NCBI GenBank assembly: GCA_036320915.1
Contig: JAXBDG010000008.1
Span: 1,860,001-1,924,000 of the forward strand
Direction of reading: 5' to 3'
Length of the DNA: 64,000 nucleotides
DNA from: Linnemannia elongata
Taxonomy: Eukaryota > Mortierellomycota > Mortierellomycetes > Mortierellales > Mortierellaceae
Shown here: piece after piece, positions 37,901 to 50,769 of the stretch
Layout of the letters: each line of letters opens with the position of its first letter
Position numbering within the stretch: the stretch's first letter is position 1
Notes under the pieces: generated by a model
Database searches by the model: none
Seen by the model: the letters and a program-made list of their open reading frames with translations, nothing else
Told to the model about the DNA's origin: nothing
Program-made: the position numbers and the translations under genes

Positions 37901-37977
37901 ACTGTGTCAGGTCCTGTTGAGGTGACGTGGGGGTGCGCCCTGGGCGGCAATGCCGAAGAGGACAAACCGTCGGTCAT
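31949..37977 (-). CDS. GBF1: GBF1/Gea-type ARF guanine-nucleotide exchange factor
   Basis: Twelve exons: 37977-37591, 37485-37428, 37338-37207, 37104-36877, 36770-36710, 36614-36328, 36229-36018, 35912-35478, 35374-35264, 35170-34393, 34328-32491 and 32389-31949. All phases agree and give 1655 aa, a normal size for the GBF1/Gea1/Gea2 group. The N-terminal DCB part has HAEIISVTSAMRRNSRWSG and GPITGAALTSVEKFLMYKII. The HUS part has LRKSAEHTMTVITQTMF, SYGLPSIRELLRVLISLLNP and TFMVDLWVNYDC. The Sec7 domain (about 655-850) holds the glutamate finger FRLPGES (Glu754) and AVVMLNTDQHN. HDS-type helices fill the C-terminal half. It loads GTP onto ARF at the cis-Golgi for COPI recruitment. Ser/Pro and Gln-rich ends are poorly conserved. 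Intron 10 is only 64 nt. Confidence 0.95.
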
Positions 37978-39451
37978 TCGGTAGTGATGGTGAGAGTGTG
38001 TATGCTTGCCCTGCGGTAGTTTGCTTAGTTGTCCTGTAGTCTTGTTTGTTTGCAGGGTGCTTGAGGGTTGGATGATGCTGGACAAAAAAAACAAGAAGGA
38101 GTGAGAAGAAACGAGGGGTGATGTTAAAGGGTCTCGCTCAAGATGGGGGTGAGTAAAGGCAGAGGGTTGGAAGGCTGGTGCCACGTATGTGGACATCAAA
38201 TCATTTATTTCTGTACGTGGACCAATTTGGGCACACACAATTTAAGAGGATAGTGAATCAGTCTAACGAAACGCGCTGCCACGTTGGATGGGGTCTAGCC
38301 GATCTAGTTGACGCGACATCGTGGTCAGAAACGACGCAGATACGAGGAAGAATAGAACATTGTAAGCAAAAACAAAAAACAATTAGCTACATGGTGCTTC
38401 TGACCCAAGGACTGGCTCGCAAGCAAGCAGCATGTGCCTGACAAGAGACTCCTGTTTTTTGACGTTTAGGACAAGAAGACCTTTCATTTCATTTTTTTAT
38501 TTCATTCCTATGCGTACCTAGGACATTCATTTCATAATTAAAACAAAAGCATAAGCATGAATGCTTGTTCGATCGTGGACATTGATGTCAGTGAATGAGA
38601 TAACCAAGTTAACTGACGGTTGCGATTAATCAAGGAGCAGGCACAGGGGGTACGCCCAAGAAGAATGAGGACGAACTAGGAGAGATAACGAAGCAGCCAA
38701 TGTTACGTCGTGACAATAAGGGCGAACCCAGGATTTTACAAGGCATTTTCGTTGATTCCATCTTCCCACACACACAGACTAGAGTGCTGCAAGACTTAAA
38801 CGGAGAGGCAGAAGGCATTGAGCCAAAACAAGTTATGTCTGAGCAAGGGGGCCATTGCATATTACCATATATTTGGCGTTTGTAACAAGAGTATTATTGA
38901 GACATTAGAAGATATGCCATCGAAGGGTCGTTCAAGAAAGGATATACCGATCTGCCGATCAGGTTTTTATTCGCTCCGCCCCTTGTTAACAGGGAGAGGT
39001 AGGGGGGTGGGCTTGAGTGGTGCAGGTTGCTCATCGAGAAACAGAACGAGGCAGGGAAAGGGTGTTCAATATTGGATATTGACAGAAGGGCTGAATTCCC
39101 CCTGGCGGTTGGCTGGCACAGTACAACATGACCCCAGCCATTTTTGTTCGTTTGTTGTTTACTGTTGTTGTTTATTGTTGTTGTTTTGTTTGTCAGTTGT
39201 AATAAACACAACACAGTATAGTACTTCTGTGGATGTGGGTGGGTGATGCGATGGAGATAGGGGGGGAAGAAAAAAGAGAGAGTGAGGAAATGCTCACTGT
39301 GGGTGGCTGTCCCATGAGTGACCTGGAGGGTGTACACGGATGATAATGGTGATGAACACAAGGGGAGGGCTCTTACCCTGTGTCCACCCTTTTCTATTTA
39401 TTGACTTTATTCAAAATTATAACAAACATCAACCTAGAACGATCATTGATC

Positions 39452-39483
<32 letters not shown>

Positions 39484-40143
39484 TATCTGATGGTTCATGG
39501 ATGGAGATAAACTAATATTCAGGCACCATCAGTGCTGTTTCAGTTTCAGTTTGCGGATCTATGGTGTGCAAACTAGCCTGCTCCGGGGACATGGTTCTTC
39601 TTCTTCTTCATCGTCTTCTTCATCCTCTTCATCATCTTCTTCTTGTTGGTACCCTGGCTTCTTTCTCTCGTTCACAACCAACAGGATTTGTCCAAATCAA
39701 AGTCAAAGTCAGATAGCTTTTCCCTCTTTCCTTTCATAATATTTCGGGGACAGCAACCTTCTTTTCCTGGCACCCTCTCTCTCTTTCTCTCGTAATAGCT
39801 CTCATTCAACCAATTGAACAAGTTCAAACCCACCCCTCTTTCAATACCAGCATTCATTCATATTACCCAACTCAATCCCCCGAAGGACCGCCTGGGCACC
39901 ATCCCTTCCAAGTTCCAACATCAATTCTTGTCATCCTCGTTCCTCTCCCGCCTTGCCTTCCAACTGCTGCCTTGTTTGTCATTTCTTGTTCCTATAGCTC
40001 TTCCTCCTCCTGCCTCCTTTCTTTCTTGCCTGTGCTAGTACTCTCTCATCCTCTCCTCCTCTCTCCTCCTTCCCCCTTCTTTCTCTCTCTCGTCTTTCTC
40101 TCCTCCTCTCATCTTTGGCTCTTTTTCTCTTTCTCCCCTCCCG

Positions 40144-40181
<38 letters not shown>

Positions 40182-41122
40182 CAGGCACCTTCCCTTCTCC
40201 TAAATATTCATAGACATCTTTTCACTCTATTCCTTCTTTGTCCTTCTCCCTCCTTCCTCTTTTCTCTTCCCTCCAACAATCACTTGCCGCCATCTCTTTC
40301 TTCGCTCTCCTTTGTCATCTCAACCCTCCTACATCTTCTCCACACATCCATCGGCTCACGACCTTCCATCGGGACATTCCATCTCATCCTTGCTCAACAA
40401 CAATAACAACAACCCAACTCTCACTCGCTACTCGCTCTCTTTTTCTTCTTGCACTTCCTTCCTCTTTTGCTTTCTCTTTTTCTCCCCCCCTTTTTTTTAT
40501 TACTGCCACAACATTGAACGCTTTTTCACAGTACAGGGCCTTGAAACGAACTCCACACCTCTCCAACAGGCACCACACACAAGAAAAAAAAACGGGGCTG
40601 TAACAGTCAGTCAAGCAACAGTTTTTTCTCTCGTTTTATCCGTCTTCTTTTTCCCCTCTTCCTTTACATTTTCCTTTCTGCCTGCCTGCGCTCCCTTTTC
40701 ATTTTTCTCTTCCCTTCTCTTATCTTCGTTCCTCTTTTTCTTTCTCTATCTTCGTTGCTCCATCACATATACCCGGCTCCTCTCTGACTCGAGCAGGACG
40801 TTGTCCTCACCGCATATCACCCTTCTTGCATTGCATTGAACAAACACACATACATATCTTTTTTAATCCTTTCCTTTTCCTTGGAGCAGTATTCTCCTTC
40901 ACTCCCGTTGCACTGGACACAGTTCTCCTGCCCTTCACTCCAATCCTGCCCAGTCAATTCGAGAGCTCTGTTCAAGGGTTTTATAAATACTCTCTGGGCC
41001 TCACGTTGTAAATTTGGCGGGCGCTTTTATTTTCTTCCCTTCCGCCTTTTTTTTTCTTTTTACTTGTTGTTCTATACCTCTCTCCCTTCTTCATTTGTAA
41101 ATAATACCCGATACACTCCTCA
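37978..41122. other. 3.1-kb intergenic region with long A and T runs; C/T-rich leader of the START gene
   Basis: No supportable gene. 37978-38200 is the GBF1 leader. 38200-39420 shows no conserved frame. A29 lies at 39452-39480, a CTT/CAT trinucleotide-rich stretch at about 39597-39645, and T37 at 40145-40181 followed directly by CAG. From 39660 to 41120 the + strand is strongly C/T-rich and leads into the START gene. T37-CAG has the form of a 3' splice site, so a 5' UTR intron is possible. Confidence 0.5.
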
Positions 41123-44100
41123 ATGAAGGGCCCTTCTCGGTCAGAACTGGCGCTTGCCGACGACAACCTCGAATGGATCGAGCAACACCACCGAGCCACC
41201 AGTAGCCGCAAGGCACCAACAACCCAAAAGGCACAACACCAGACCCTCGGCCATAACCTCAGTCATAATCAAACATCCGGAAGCCACGAGTTTGTACCGA
41301 GTGGAGACGAGTCCGACTATGCAGAAAAGAACCGCCAGTCCGTTTTTTATGCCCCTGACCCCCATAAACGCACGAAGGAGTACCATATCGAGCAGGCAAT
41401 AGGGGCAATCAAGCTCCTCAAGGCCGCCTCCAAGCCTGAAGGATGGAAGAAGGTTTTCAGACACAAGTCCGACTGCGTTGTCTCCCAGTCTACAGCCAAT
41501 GGCGACAAGCATCCAGCGTTCAAGGGCGAGCATGTTATCCGTGGTTTCCGTGCACAAGATGTCTTCTCTATCGTTGGAGTGCGAAAGTTGTGGGAGTAAG
41601 TGTTGGATACTATATCTTTGGAGTGTTGTTTGCCTTCTTGATCTGCAAATCGATTAGGTGATACAGATGTTAATTGCAACGCCTACTTTTCTTTAATTGA
41701 AATAGCGACTGGTATGACCAGTTGAACTGTGTAGAGTCGTACGACGAAGCAACGAACCTAATGTACATGGTCATGAAGGGCAACATGTCTTCAAAGTAAC
41801 GTATCATCCGCATCATATCTAGCTCATACTTTACCTATTCGTCCGGCAATACCCAAAAGGCACGACTGCAGAGCTAAGCATGACTCTAACTTGCAATGGC
41901 ATTTGTACACAATAGAACACGAGACATCTCGATGGTCGAACGGATAGAGGTGGAGCGCGACGGAACCATATACTTTGCCTCTTGCTCTGTCGAATCCAGC
42001 AAAATCCCGCTCATGTCCGGCAAGGTCAGGGCAGATATCTTTGTTGCAGGATGGATCATTCAGCCATTGCCATCCAACCCACCGATCACGAAGGTCACCT
42101 ACGTGATCCAAACAGATCTCCTCAGCCGGCTACCAAAGTTCATTGCACGGAGGGCGCTCGCTAAACGACCATTGGTCATCACCACCATCGAAACCCACCT
42201 CAAGAAGAATGGTGTTCCAATGATCATGTCCAACCTTGTCTCCCAGACCACCAACCGCCACCGAAGTCTCAGTGAACCTCTAAAGCCCGAAAAGTTTCTG
42301 TTTGCCGAGCGGGATTCCGAGGAGAATGTTCAGTCTGGGTCGTCCTTCCTTTCACCCATCGAGCCACTTCGCCCAGATAACCATGTCGAGGAGCTGAATA
42401 CAAAGGAGGACTCTGAGGACGACGACCTTCAGCTAGCTATGGCCTCGGTCAGTGAAAGCTCGACAGCCAGGAATTCGCTAGCACCCAGTCTCCTGTCTAC
42501 CCGTTCCCTCGCTCCGTCAATATTCTCACCCGAGTTCCTGGAAAACAACGCACATCTCGGCGACACTGCAATGTTTGGCGATTCAGTTTTGTTTGGCAAA
42601 GGAGGCATCTACGAGAACACTATGCGGCAACAGGGCGATATATCGCGAGTATCTGACGATACCAACCGGACACAATCGCCTCAGCTCGCCCATACAACAG
42701 CCCACCTTCCTGAGCGTACTCGGCGGGCACCACCCCAAGCTGCAAGGACTCTCCCACCAGAAACCGACATCCGGGATCGCCATCAATTGGCTTCACAGGG
42801 TTCCTTCAAGCGGATGGACACACCCAGATCAAATCCTCCATCCAGGACCGCCCAGCCATCCACCCCAGAACAACCTGTTACACCTACAGTCACTCTGGCG
42901 ACACCCCCATTGACACCCACAACCTCGATCGATGGCAAGGACGCAACTTCGGATTCGGATGCCTCTCTTACACCCAAAGTCAGGATCGTCCCCCGAGTGC
43001 CCAAAATGCACACCTCTGTTGACACCTCTCTTCCTCAACGACCCAGTTCAATGGCTTTTGCAGCGTTCGGAATGCGCTCGCCTTCAGCCATCATGGAAGC
43101 ACGTCGTCACAGCACCCTGATCAGTCGTAGCTCGTCCTTTGCTCCACGACATAGCCAGGCTGTCCCAATCCGAGGCAGTCCCAACATTACTCTGCAGGGC
43201 ATGAACCGGTCGTCGATGATCTTCAACTCGACACCAAATGCATTGAAGAGGCACTCAACCGCTCCCAGTCTGGATTCCAACCGTTCATCTACTCAGCTTA
43301 CGCCCCTGATCGTCCTTCCTCATCGCCACTCGGAGACAGCACGCAAGGCGTTGGCAATGTTTAAAGTGTTGGCATCGAGTCCCGAGGATCGCTGGAAGGC
43401 TGTCTCGAGCGATGGTACCTTCAAGAGCTACAGCAGAGTGATCTCGGGCGCTGGACTCCCAATGCTCCGAGCAGAGGGTGTCATCAGTGGAGGCTGGACA
43501 GTTGAGCAGATCAACGCCGTCATCGAGTCCTCTGGCTGCCGACAGATATGGGATGAACGCTTTGACAATCTCTCGATCGCGGAGACGTTTAATTCGAATG
43601 AGTACCTCTTCCATGTCGCACTCCGTGGCATTGGATCCTTGACGTACGTTTTGCCAGGCAATCCCAGCCATGTAGCACGTTAAAAAAATTATTCATGTCT
43701 GTCGTTTCTTACCCATTTTATTACTTGCTTACATTCTCTTAAAATAGTGGCCGTGATCTAGCAGGAGTAACAATTGTCGACCGCGATCCTCAGACAGCTG
43801 CACTCTGCAACGTCTCAACGTCGGTTCTCGACTCTACCATCCCAGAAGATCCTGGTCGTATCCGTGCATTGCTTGAGTTGTCCGGTTGGTCTCTGAGACC
43901 TACATTTGATGGACAGGGCAATACCGTGTCGGTGAACGTCACTTTTGTGATACAGATCGATATCCGCGGCACGCTCCCTACCTCAGTCGTCAAGTCACTA
44001 ACCGGCAGCATGATGACAGCCGTCTCTCGCCTCAACCAGTTCATCAACAAGAACGGATACCCACCCTATGCCTCTCACATCTCTGGTACTCGCCTCCTCG

Positions 44101-46106
44101 ACACATTCGAGCCCAAGACTGGCTTCTACGAGCTGTGCTACAAAGCGGCGCCAGGGTGGACTGAGGTTCGAGTCGGCCGTAAGGTCTACAAGGATGGCTA
44201 CGACTTTTTCATCAAGCCTGACGACCCTACCGTCCGTGTTGAGCTTGCTCCTGACTTTGGCGGTGTTCGTATCTGGACTACCCTCGACCATGAGGGCCAG
44301 AGCATCATTGCCCAGGTCACCCGTAAAGGACATAACTCGGCAGGCAACCCTGCTCAGGAGCCAACTCAGCCATCGCAGCCCGATGACGAAGAGAGGGGGA
44401 GCGAGAGTGACGAGCCAAGCCGCCGCAAGCGAGAGTCATATGTACCCCGTCGACCAAGAGACAGCCGTGTGTTTGAATCGTCGTCCCCAACGTTTGGAGG
44501 TCCCTCCCCGCGCAAGTCGTCGAATCACCTAAAGAGTAATGATGAAGAAGATGATGTTGAGTTGGAGAGTCCTGAGCAGGTAGATGAGCGTTCTTCTGGA
44601 GACGTTGGTGGTGGATCCGACCTACGACCACATGAGGCGGCGGTGTCGTCCGTCGGTCGTAAGAGGAGAAGCGCCAGCTTCACAACTTTGAGTGCCTTTG
44701 ACCCTAATCTCGTTGTTGCCTCTTCTTCCTACCGACCCGCTGAACTCCCACAGGCTTCAACGGCCCTCAAGGCCTCGCAGGAGTCCGAGAGGACCGGGAG
44801 GAGCCGTACTAGGAGCCGCACACCCCGCAGTATGACTAATATCCCCGATGGTGCCCCTCCACCAGTCCTCCCACGCCGTTCCAGTTCTCTCAGCCGATAT
44901 TCTATTCCCCTTTCGCCGCCCTTCCTGTCTCCCGCTGATGCTCCTCCCATGCCCAGCATCTCTACGTTCACTGTTGCTCCATTGACCCAAAAGCATTCGT
45001 CTGAGCCGTCTTCCGCTGCCTTAACCGATTCCCCTACAACCACTCCTAACACAACTTCCTCAGGTACGACTTTTATCACGTCGCCTTTCTCCAGCCCTAC
45101 TCTTGGTCCTTTCCATGTCCCACACCACCAGCCGATCGAGTCTCCCATGCCAGGCCGCGATGTTTTCCATGCACTTGAGGATCCTGAGGCGCTTAATCTC
45201 TCAGCCCCAGCCAACAACACAGAGGGCGAGAAGAAAGACCCCAAGCAGTCCGAACCTGAGCTGAAGAAAACTACCAAGCTCACGTCCGTCTTGAAGAAGT
45301 CGATTCTGCAGCCAGCTGCAGAGATTCCCACCAGCTCCAATGTTGTTGATTCGGATGTCGATGCGTCTACCTTAATCACGCGGGCTGTCATTCCCGTGAT
45401 CACTGAGGTTTTGGCCGAGTCGGCCCCCGTCGATTCCGAGTCTGCCGATCACCAAGATGTCAAAGCCTTGTTGGCCACTATGAGCTCTCCTATGACTTCG
45501 CCCATTCCTGGACCCAGGACATCGAGTCTTAGCCACAGAAGTTCCAACGCATCGATCAGCAGCATTACCCGCAGGGTAACCTTCTCTCCCGATGTGATTG
45601 ACAACTCTGAGACCAGAACGACACCCCTCCGACCCAAGAGGCTCTCCAAGAAGAAGTCGGTCCCACTGAAAGCCAGTCCATTGGCTGCGCTCCAGACTCT
45701 CAGTTCCGGTGAAGCAGAGACTGTCAAGGCAACAAAGGCAGCTGCTATTGTTGATGTTGTTGTTTCTTCTGCTGTTGTCGAGGCAACCACTGGTGCAGCG
45801 TCTGTGGTGGAAGTTCAGGATGAGACCGGATTCGAGAGCGATGAGGCAGAGTTTGTCGAGGCCCAGTCTGAGCTCTTTGACGATACTACCGAGGAGACCC
45901 CTGTTGTTGACGTTTCAGCGATCGCGCGACGCGAGGTGGAGAAGGAGCAGATGTTGGTGGATATGAAGGGGTACTATGTTGGACAGGAGGAGCTGTGGCG
46001 GACAGCAACTGATTCGTTTGTGTCAGAGCTGAACACGGCGCAGGTCAAGGCTGTGCTTATGGTTGTGCTTGTCGCAGTGTATGCCAGCGGCCTGCTCGCG
46101 ATGTAG
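41123..46106 (+). CDS. Two-START-domain lipid-transfer-type protein with C-terminal membrane anchor
   Basis: Exons are 41123-41595, 41706-41795, 41916-43643 and 43748-46106, all in phase. The product is 1549 aa. About residues 85-260 form a START-like (StAR-related) domain: GWKKVFRHKSDCVV, EHVIRGFRAQDVFSIVGV, MYMVMKGNMSSKTRDISMV, and a last helix AKRPLVITTIETHLKKNG. About residues 690-930 repeat the plan: WKAVSSDGTFKSYSRVISG, WTVEQINAVIESSGCRQIWD, GRDLAGVTIVDRD, and TAVSRLNQFINKNG. A beta-rich block follows (GWTEVRVGRKVYKDGYDFFI, VRIWTTLDHEGQSIIAQV), then a long Ser/Pro/Thr-rich region and a final hydrophobic helix AVLMVVLVAVYASGLLAM with no tail. This suggests a tail-anchored lipid or sterol carrier at a membrane contact. 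The ligand is unknown. Confidence 0.85.
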
Positions 46107-46636
46107 ATATTTTATTATTATATAGAAGCATTTTAAAAAAAATTAAGAACCATTGTACAACAACGTAGAAGGAGAACGCGTATCTATGGTTCTGGAGTCC
46201 TTGTTCCCAATGGTGACACGCGATATCGTGTCAATTGAAAATTGATGCTGACACCCCTTAACTACACTAGTTGTTATTGTGGTCCTCCGCCCCTGGGGAC
46301 ATGGTTTTTCATGTGGCCACTTGTTTTTTTTCGCGTCTTTTGTTGTTTGTTGTGTTATTGTTTGTTCTTTCACCCCCAACAACTCTACTTCCTCTCTTAC
46401 CTCAGCTCTGTACCTATTCTTGCAACATCATATTCCTTTCAACACAGCTGGCATCCCAGGACATTCACCATCAACAAGACATTCTTTCATAACCTGCATC
46501 ATACCGTGAGAGACGTTCTCCTTCAAGTTTCAACCAACTACAAACAATAACAGGAGCAGAAACTCAGCTACAGCACAGCACAGGGCTAACAATCAAAACA
46601 ACAAGCAACAGAGCCTCAGCGAAAGGGCACCCAACC
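46107..46636. promoter_or_regulatory. Intergenic region before the Ki-67-like gene
   Basis: These 530 bp hold the START gene's 3' flank and the leader of the next gene, with a T/G-rich part at 46315-46370 and CAACAA/CAGCA words close to the ATG. No gene or clear factor site. Confidence 0.4.
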
Positions 46637-49600
46637 ATGTCCGACACACCCAAGAGTCCTGCTCGTCGCCAATTGCGCAAAAGCGCACTCCAGGCCTCGC
46701 CCTTCGGTGCCCCCGTAAAGTCATTCCTCAAAGCAGCCCCTTCAGCCTCTTCCTCCTCTTCGTCTTCCTCATCAGCCTTCAACACCCCTACCACCACAAG
46801 AATCAAACCCGTCTCGCCACCTATGCCATCGTCAACAGCAGGAGCACTTGAGGCTGACGCCCAGGAGGAAGAGGGATCTGCCTCACCTCTCGACAGTCCT
46901 TCCTCACGGAAATCCGCCAGACTCAGCAATATGTACAAGAATGTGGACCTGAGTGTCACGCCCAAGAAGCTTCCAACAACACCGAGGTCAAAGAGTCACC
47001 TCAAGATAGGCGTGTGGGGCCATATTGTTGGCCTCAAGAAGCAGGACATGAGCGAGTATTGTCGCTTCCCTATCGACAAGTCTTATTGTTCCTTTGGCAG
47101 AAGTGGCAACAATGACGTGCCTGTCCCCTTTGAGTCTGTCTCGGACATGCACTGCAAGTTGATTCGACGGGAAGACGGCGAAGTAAGCAACAACAACAAC
47201 AATAACAACAATAACAAGAGCAATAGCAGAAATGGGAGGGGATGTTTCTTGATAGTTGCAATTGGCTGGAAATGAGTATTGTTTTAATATTCCGGCAACC
47301 AACTAACGATATTATTTCGCTCTCATTGTTAGGTCTGGCTTAAAGACACATCGAACATCGGGACCCTGCTCAACAACGTCCTTGTCCACGACACCGCCCG
47401 ACCCATCGAGCACAACGACATTATGACCATCGCAGGTCGAAGCTTCAGATTCGAATCCGCCATGGTAAAACCTAAACCCCATTTATTACGCCACCATATT
47501 ACATACCACTGTGAAAATAGGGAGTATTAAGCTGACTTACCCTTCCACTGTCTTTTCTTTCCTCGGTCATTTATCCAGACCATTCCACGGCCACCCCTTC
47601 AGGCCACAGACGGCAACACCACGCCAGGACGGCACATTAAAAGCATTCAGGCGTCATTTGACAGCGACATCTCGGCCTTGGCACAGGCTCCCTCACCTAC
47701 TGCCGGTAGAATCTCCACGACGCCGAAGAGAAATCTTTCAAGGAGCACCGCCGCACTGGAATCATCTCTCGGACTCTTCACTCCTAAAAGCGCTGCAAAG
47801 CTGTCTAGCTTGCTTGTTTCACCAAAGCCCATTCCTCTCCCTGCATTCTTAAAATCGCCTAGACAGTCAACCGCCCCAACCGACAAACCTTCAAAAGCCA
47901 GTGTCGCAGCGGATACCACAGACGACCGACAGGAGCTGGAAGAAAATGGCGGCTGGCGAACCCCCACCAAAGAGAAGCGCAAGTCACCCGACGACCTATT
48001 CACCGAACTGGGCAGGACGCCCAAGAAGGTTTCCTTTGGTCCCAACCTGAACCCAGAGATCTTTTCAAAAAATAACCCTCCTAATACGCCCATCAAGCGC
48101 GGTGACCAACAACCACCGAGTGCCTCGACCCCGTCGTTTATGGCAAGACTGACAGCTGCTGGTAGTACTCCCAAATCGATCCTTACACCTACCAGATCGA
48201 GCCGGACAAATGTCTTCCAAGGTCTCGAGAAACCCACACCCATCAAGCTCAATCTTTTCTCTCCTAAGGTCCAAAAGATCGTCACTACACCAAAAAAGCA
48301 AGTCATCGAAGCGCAGGATGCACCTTCATCAGTCAGCAGGAAACCAGTTTCGATACAGGACGAGCGTGCCAGTGATAGTAGTGGAAACGACAGCGATGAC
48401 AGTCTTCGGGAAAAGATTGGCTCAGGATCAACAGCCAGTCCGTTCATTGTGCCTGCAGCTGCAACAGAGTCAAAGAAACTTAATGACGACGTCGAGGAGG
48501 AGGACGATGATGACGAGAGCCCGCTCTCGACACCATCACGAGGTCCAGCTTCGCGACGATCGAGCGCGGGGCTATCCACTCCGAGCTGCTTGAAGTTGCC
48601 AGTTACCACCCAAGACGTCCCGGAGGAGCACTTGCATCACGCTTTCAAGTTGCACACCTCGCCTCTTCAGCCGGATGTGGACAACCCTTTTATTTCGAAT
48701 GGCAAGCCTCACGGTGATAGCCCTTCACATTCTCCAAGCATCGCGGCTGTCCAACGACACCATCCCGACTGGACAGATGCAATTGAAGAGGAACTCGAGA
48801 CGCCACTCATTGCCGAGGCTGAACACCCAGCGAACCCAGAAAAGGAGACTTCGACTCCTGAAGTTGATGTTCCGGACACCACCCCTGTACATACCCCCGT
48901 CCGTAACCGAACCAAGAATGACCAAAAGTCAAATGGAACGCTTGGTGGTAACACGCCCGGATCAGCTTCCAGACTTGCGCTCCTACAGCTTTCCGCTCAA
49001 AAAATCCGCGGTCTCCCAGATTTGCTTCAGTCGCCATCTGCAAGAGCATTGGCCCACGAGTCATCTGAACTAGCGTCTACCATCCCCGAGCCTAGTGTTG
49101 GCGATGTGGAATCGGAATCGGAATCGGAACAGGATAGCAGCGTGGATGAGGAGGCGACGCGGGCGTCACCTGAGTCAGACAATGAGGTGGCGATTGAGCA
49201 AACGGAGGAAAAAGCGGCATTGGCGGAGCTTGAGTCAGGCAACGAGGTGACAGAAGAGCAGTCAGACGACGAGGAAGAGACCAGGAAGGGAGTGAATCAT
49301 ACTCCTGAGCCGATGGTTGAAAATGAGGATGAGTCTACTAGCAACAAGGTGGTGGCTGAGAGAGATGATACCCTAGCCATGGATGACGAGCAGAATAACC
49401 GAGCAGGTGGAGTTGATTCCAAGAGGCGATCGAGCGCGCCGGCCACCAGCACTATTCTTCGCCCTCAGAGTCCAATCTTCACCGGACTCCGCGGAGTGTT
49501 CCGGACGCCCCAGAAGGTTGTGGAGACATGCTTTGCAGGATTTAACGGATTTCGCAACTTTGTGATGACACCCACCCGTTCGCCCAAACCTTCAACGGAA

Positions 49601-50671
49601 CTTTTTGCTTCGACCTCAAAGACTGAGAGTCAGGAAGCGGAGGGAGACGAGAACCCTTTTCAAGCCACATCAGACGTTAACAAACAGGAGGTAGAGGCTG
49701 TTGAGACTCTTGATGTGCAGGAAGTTGCCGCCGTCATCGGTCCTGAACAGCATGGTCCTGAGTTAGCCGAGTTTACGTTCTCTGCTGGATTTGGAGAACA
49801 GAAGACTTTCGCTGAGGACAAAACCGATCAATACAAGGGTGCAAAGGGGACCGGGGCTGACGGCAACAGCCCCAGCCACTCAACATCTGCGACGATGACC
49901 CCAAAGCGCCGCATTTCTTCTCATCAGGATGCGCTGGCGCTTTTGACGGGCCACGATGGAGAGCCTTCGCCAAAGTCAAAGGATTTCACGTTTGCATCGG
50001 ATTCGTTGGAGCAGATAAAGGCGCGCGGAAGGCGGTCAGACGTTTTCCCTCAGAAACGAACTGTTGCCAAACGGAGCCTCAGCCAGAGCGGGGACCAGGA
50101 TGAAGTCAAGAGTGAGAATGCCGATAAGGACGGTTCGAGCAGACGGAGGAGAACCATCTCGATGTTTGAGTTTTTGGCAGCGGTGACTTCGTCTTCTACT
50201 TCTACTACAGTGACGAAGCCCTCAGAGGAAGCGGAAGCCGTGTCTAAGGAGCAACATGATGGTGCCGGAGTTGGTGATGATGCTGAGCAGGAGGAGCTGT
50301 TGCGATTGTTGGGCGAGGGCGCTGATTCAGGGGAAGACGGTGATGAGAGTTTCGGCGAGATTATCGGAGCAGCTGATGAGGCCCCTTTTTACGATAATGT
50401 CTTCGGTGGTGGATCTGACGAGCACCCTTCGAACATAGCAGACAAGGCGGCGTTGGATGATACTAACGATTTCAATATCAAGGCGTCACCGCGGAGAAGA
50501 TCCGGATCGTTTCATACTCCAACCAAGAGGCGGCAGTCGTTCAGGAGCCGATTGGGATCGTCATCCCCGGGGTTCGGATTGTATGAGCTGGACGGAGACG
50601 AGGACGAGGAGGACGAGGAAGACGACGACGTGATCATGATCTCGCCCAAGCGCCTTCGTGTCCTGGAGTGA
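46637..50671 (+). CDS. FHA-domain protein with Ki-67/RepoMan-type PP1-docking motif
   Basis: Exons are 46637-47182, 47333-47464 and 47579-50671; both introns are phase 0. The product is 1256 aa. An FHA domain spans about residues 122-226: FGRS (153-156), VSDMHCKL (168-175) and NIGTLLNN (190-197) are the phosphothreonine-binding loops. Residues 375-401 carry KKVSFG (an RVxF-type PP1 site), a conserved spacer, and PPNTPIKRG. This matches the composite PP1-gamma docking motif (KiSLiM) of vertebrate Ki-67 and RepoMan in order and spacing. The rest is disordered, rich in Ser-Pro/Thr-Pro sites (for example KSILTPTRS, VFRTPQKVVE), with acidic blocks and a basic C-terminus SPKRLRVLE. I infer a mitotic chromosome-associated PP1 targeting protein, CDK-regulated. 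Ki-67's long repeats and LR domain are not evident. Confidence 0.88.
48014..48103 (+). other. PP1-docking (RVxF plus KiSLiM) motif within the Ki-67-like gene
   Basis: Codons for TPKKVSFG followed by ten to fifteen residues and PPNTPIKRG. Val377 and Phe379 are the RVxF anchor positions. Glu386, Phe388, Pro393/Pro394, Thr396-Pro397 and Lys399-Arg400 line up with the Ki-67/RepoMan motif as I know it. The Ser between Val and Phe (378) and Thr396 could be phospho-switched. Confidence 0.82.
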
Positions 50672-50683
50672 CTGCCTAATTGA

Positions 50684-50689
50684 AATAAA
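50684..50689 (+). terminator. AATAAA poly(A) signal after the Ki-67-like gene
   Basis: Canonical AATAAA 12 bp past the stop codon, followed by a T-rich run at 50704-50730. The next gene on the same strand starts only 98 bp after this stop. Confidence 0.5.
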
Positions 50690-50769
50690 CACTTTGAAGC
50701 ACTCTTTTTTTTTTCTTTTTTCTTTTTTTCTTCACTCTTGCTGACACACATCACATAACAACAACAACC

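Noticed and set aside
38178..39246. Short frames between GBF1 and the START gene
   Set aside because: No motif, no splice-linked partners and no composition typical of the neighbouring genes.
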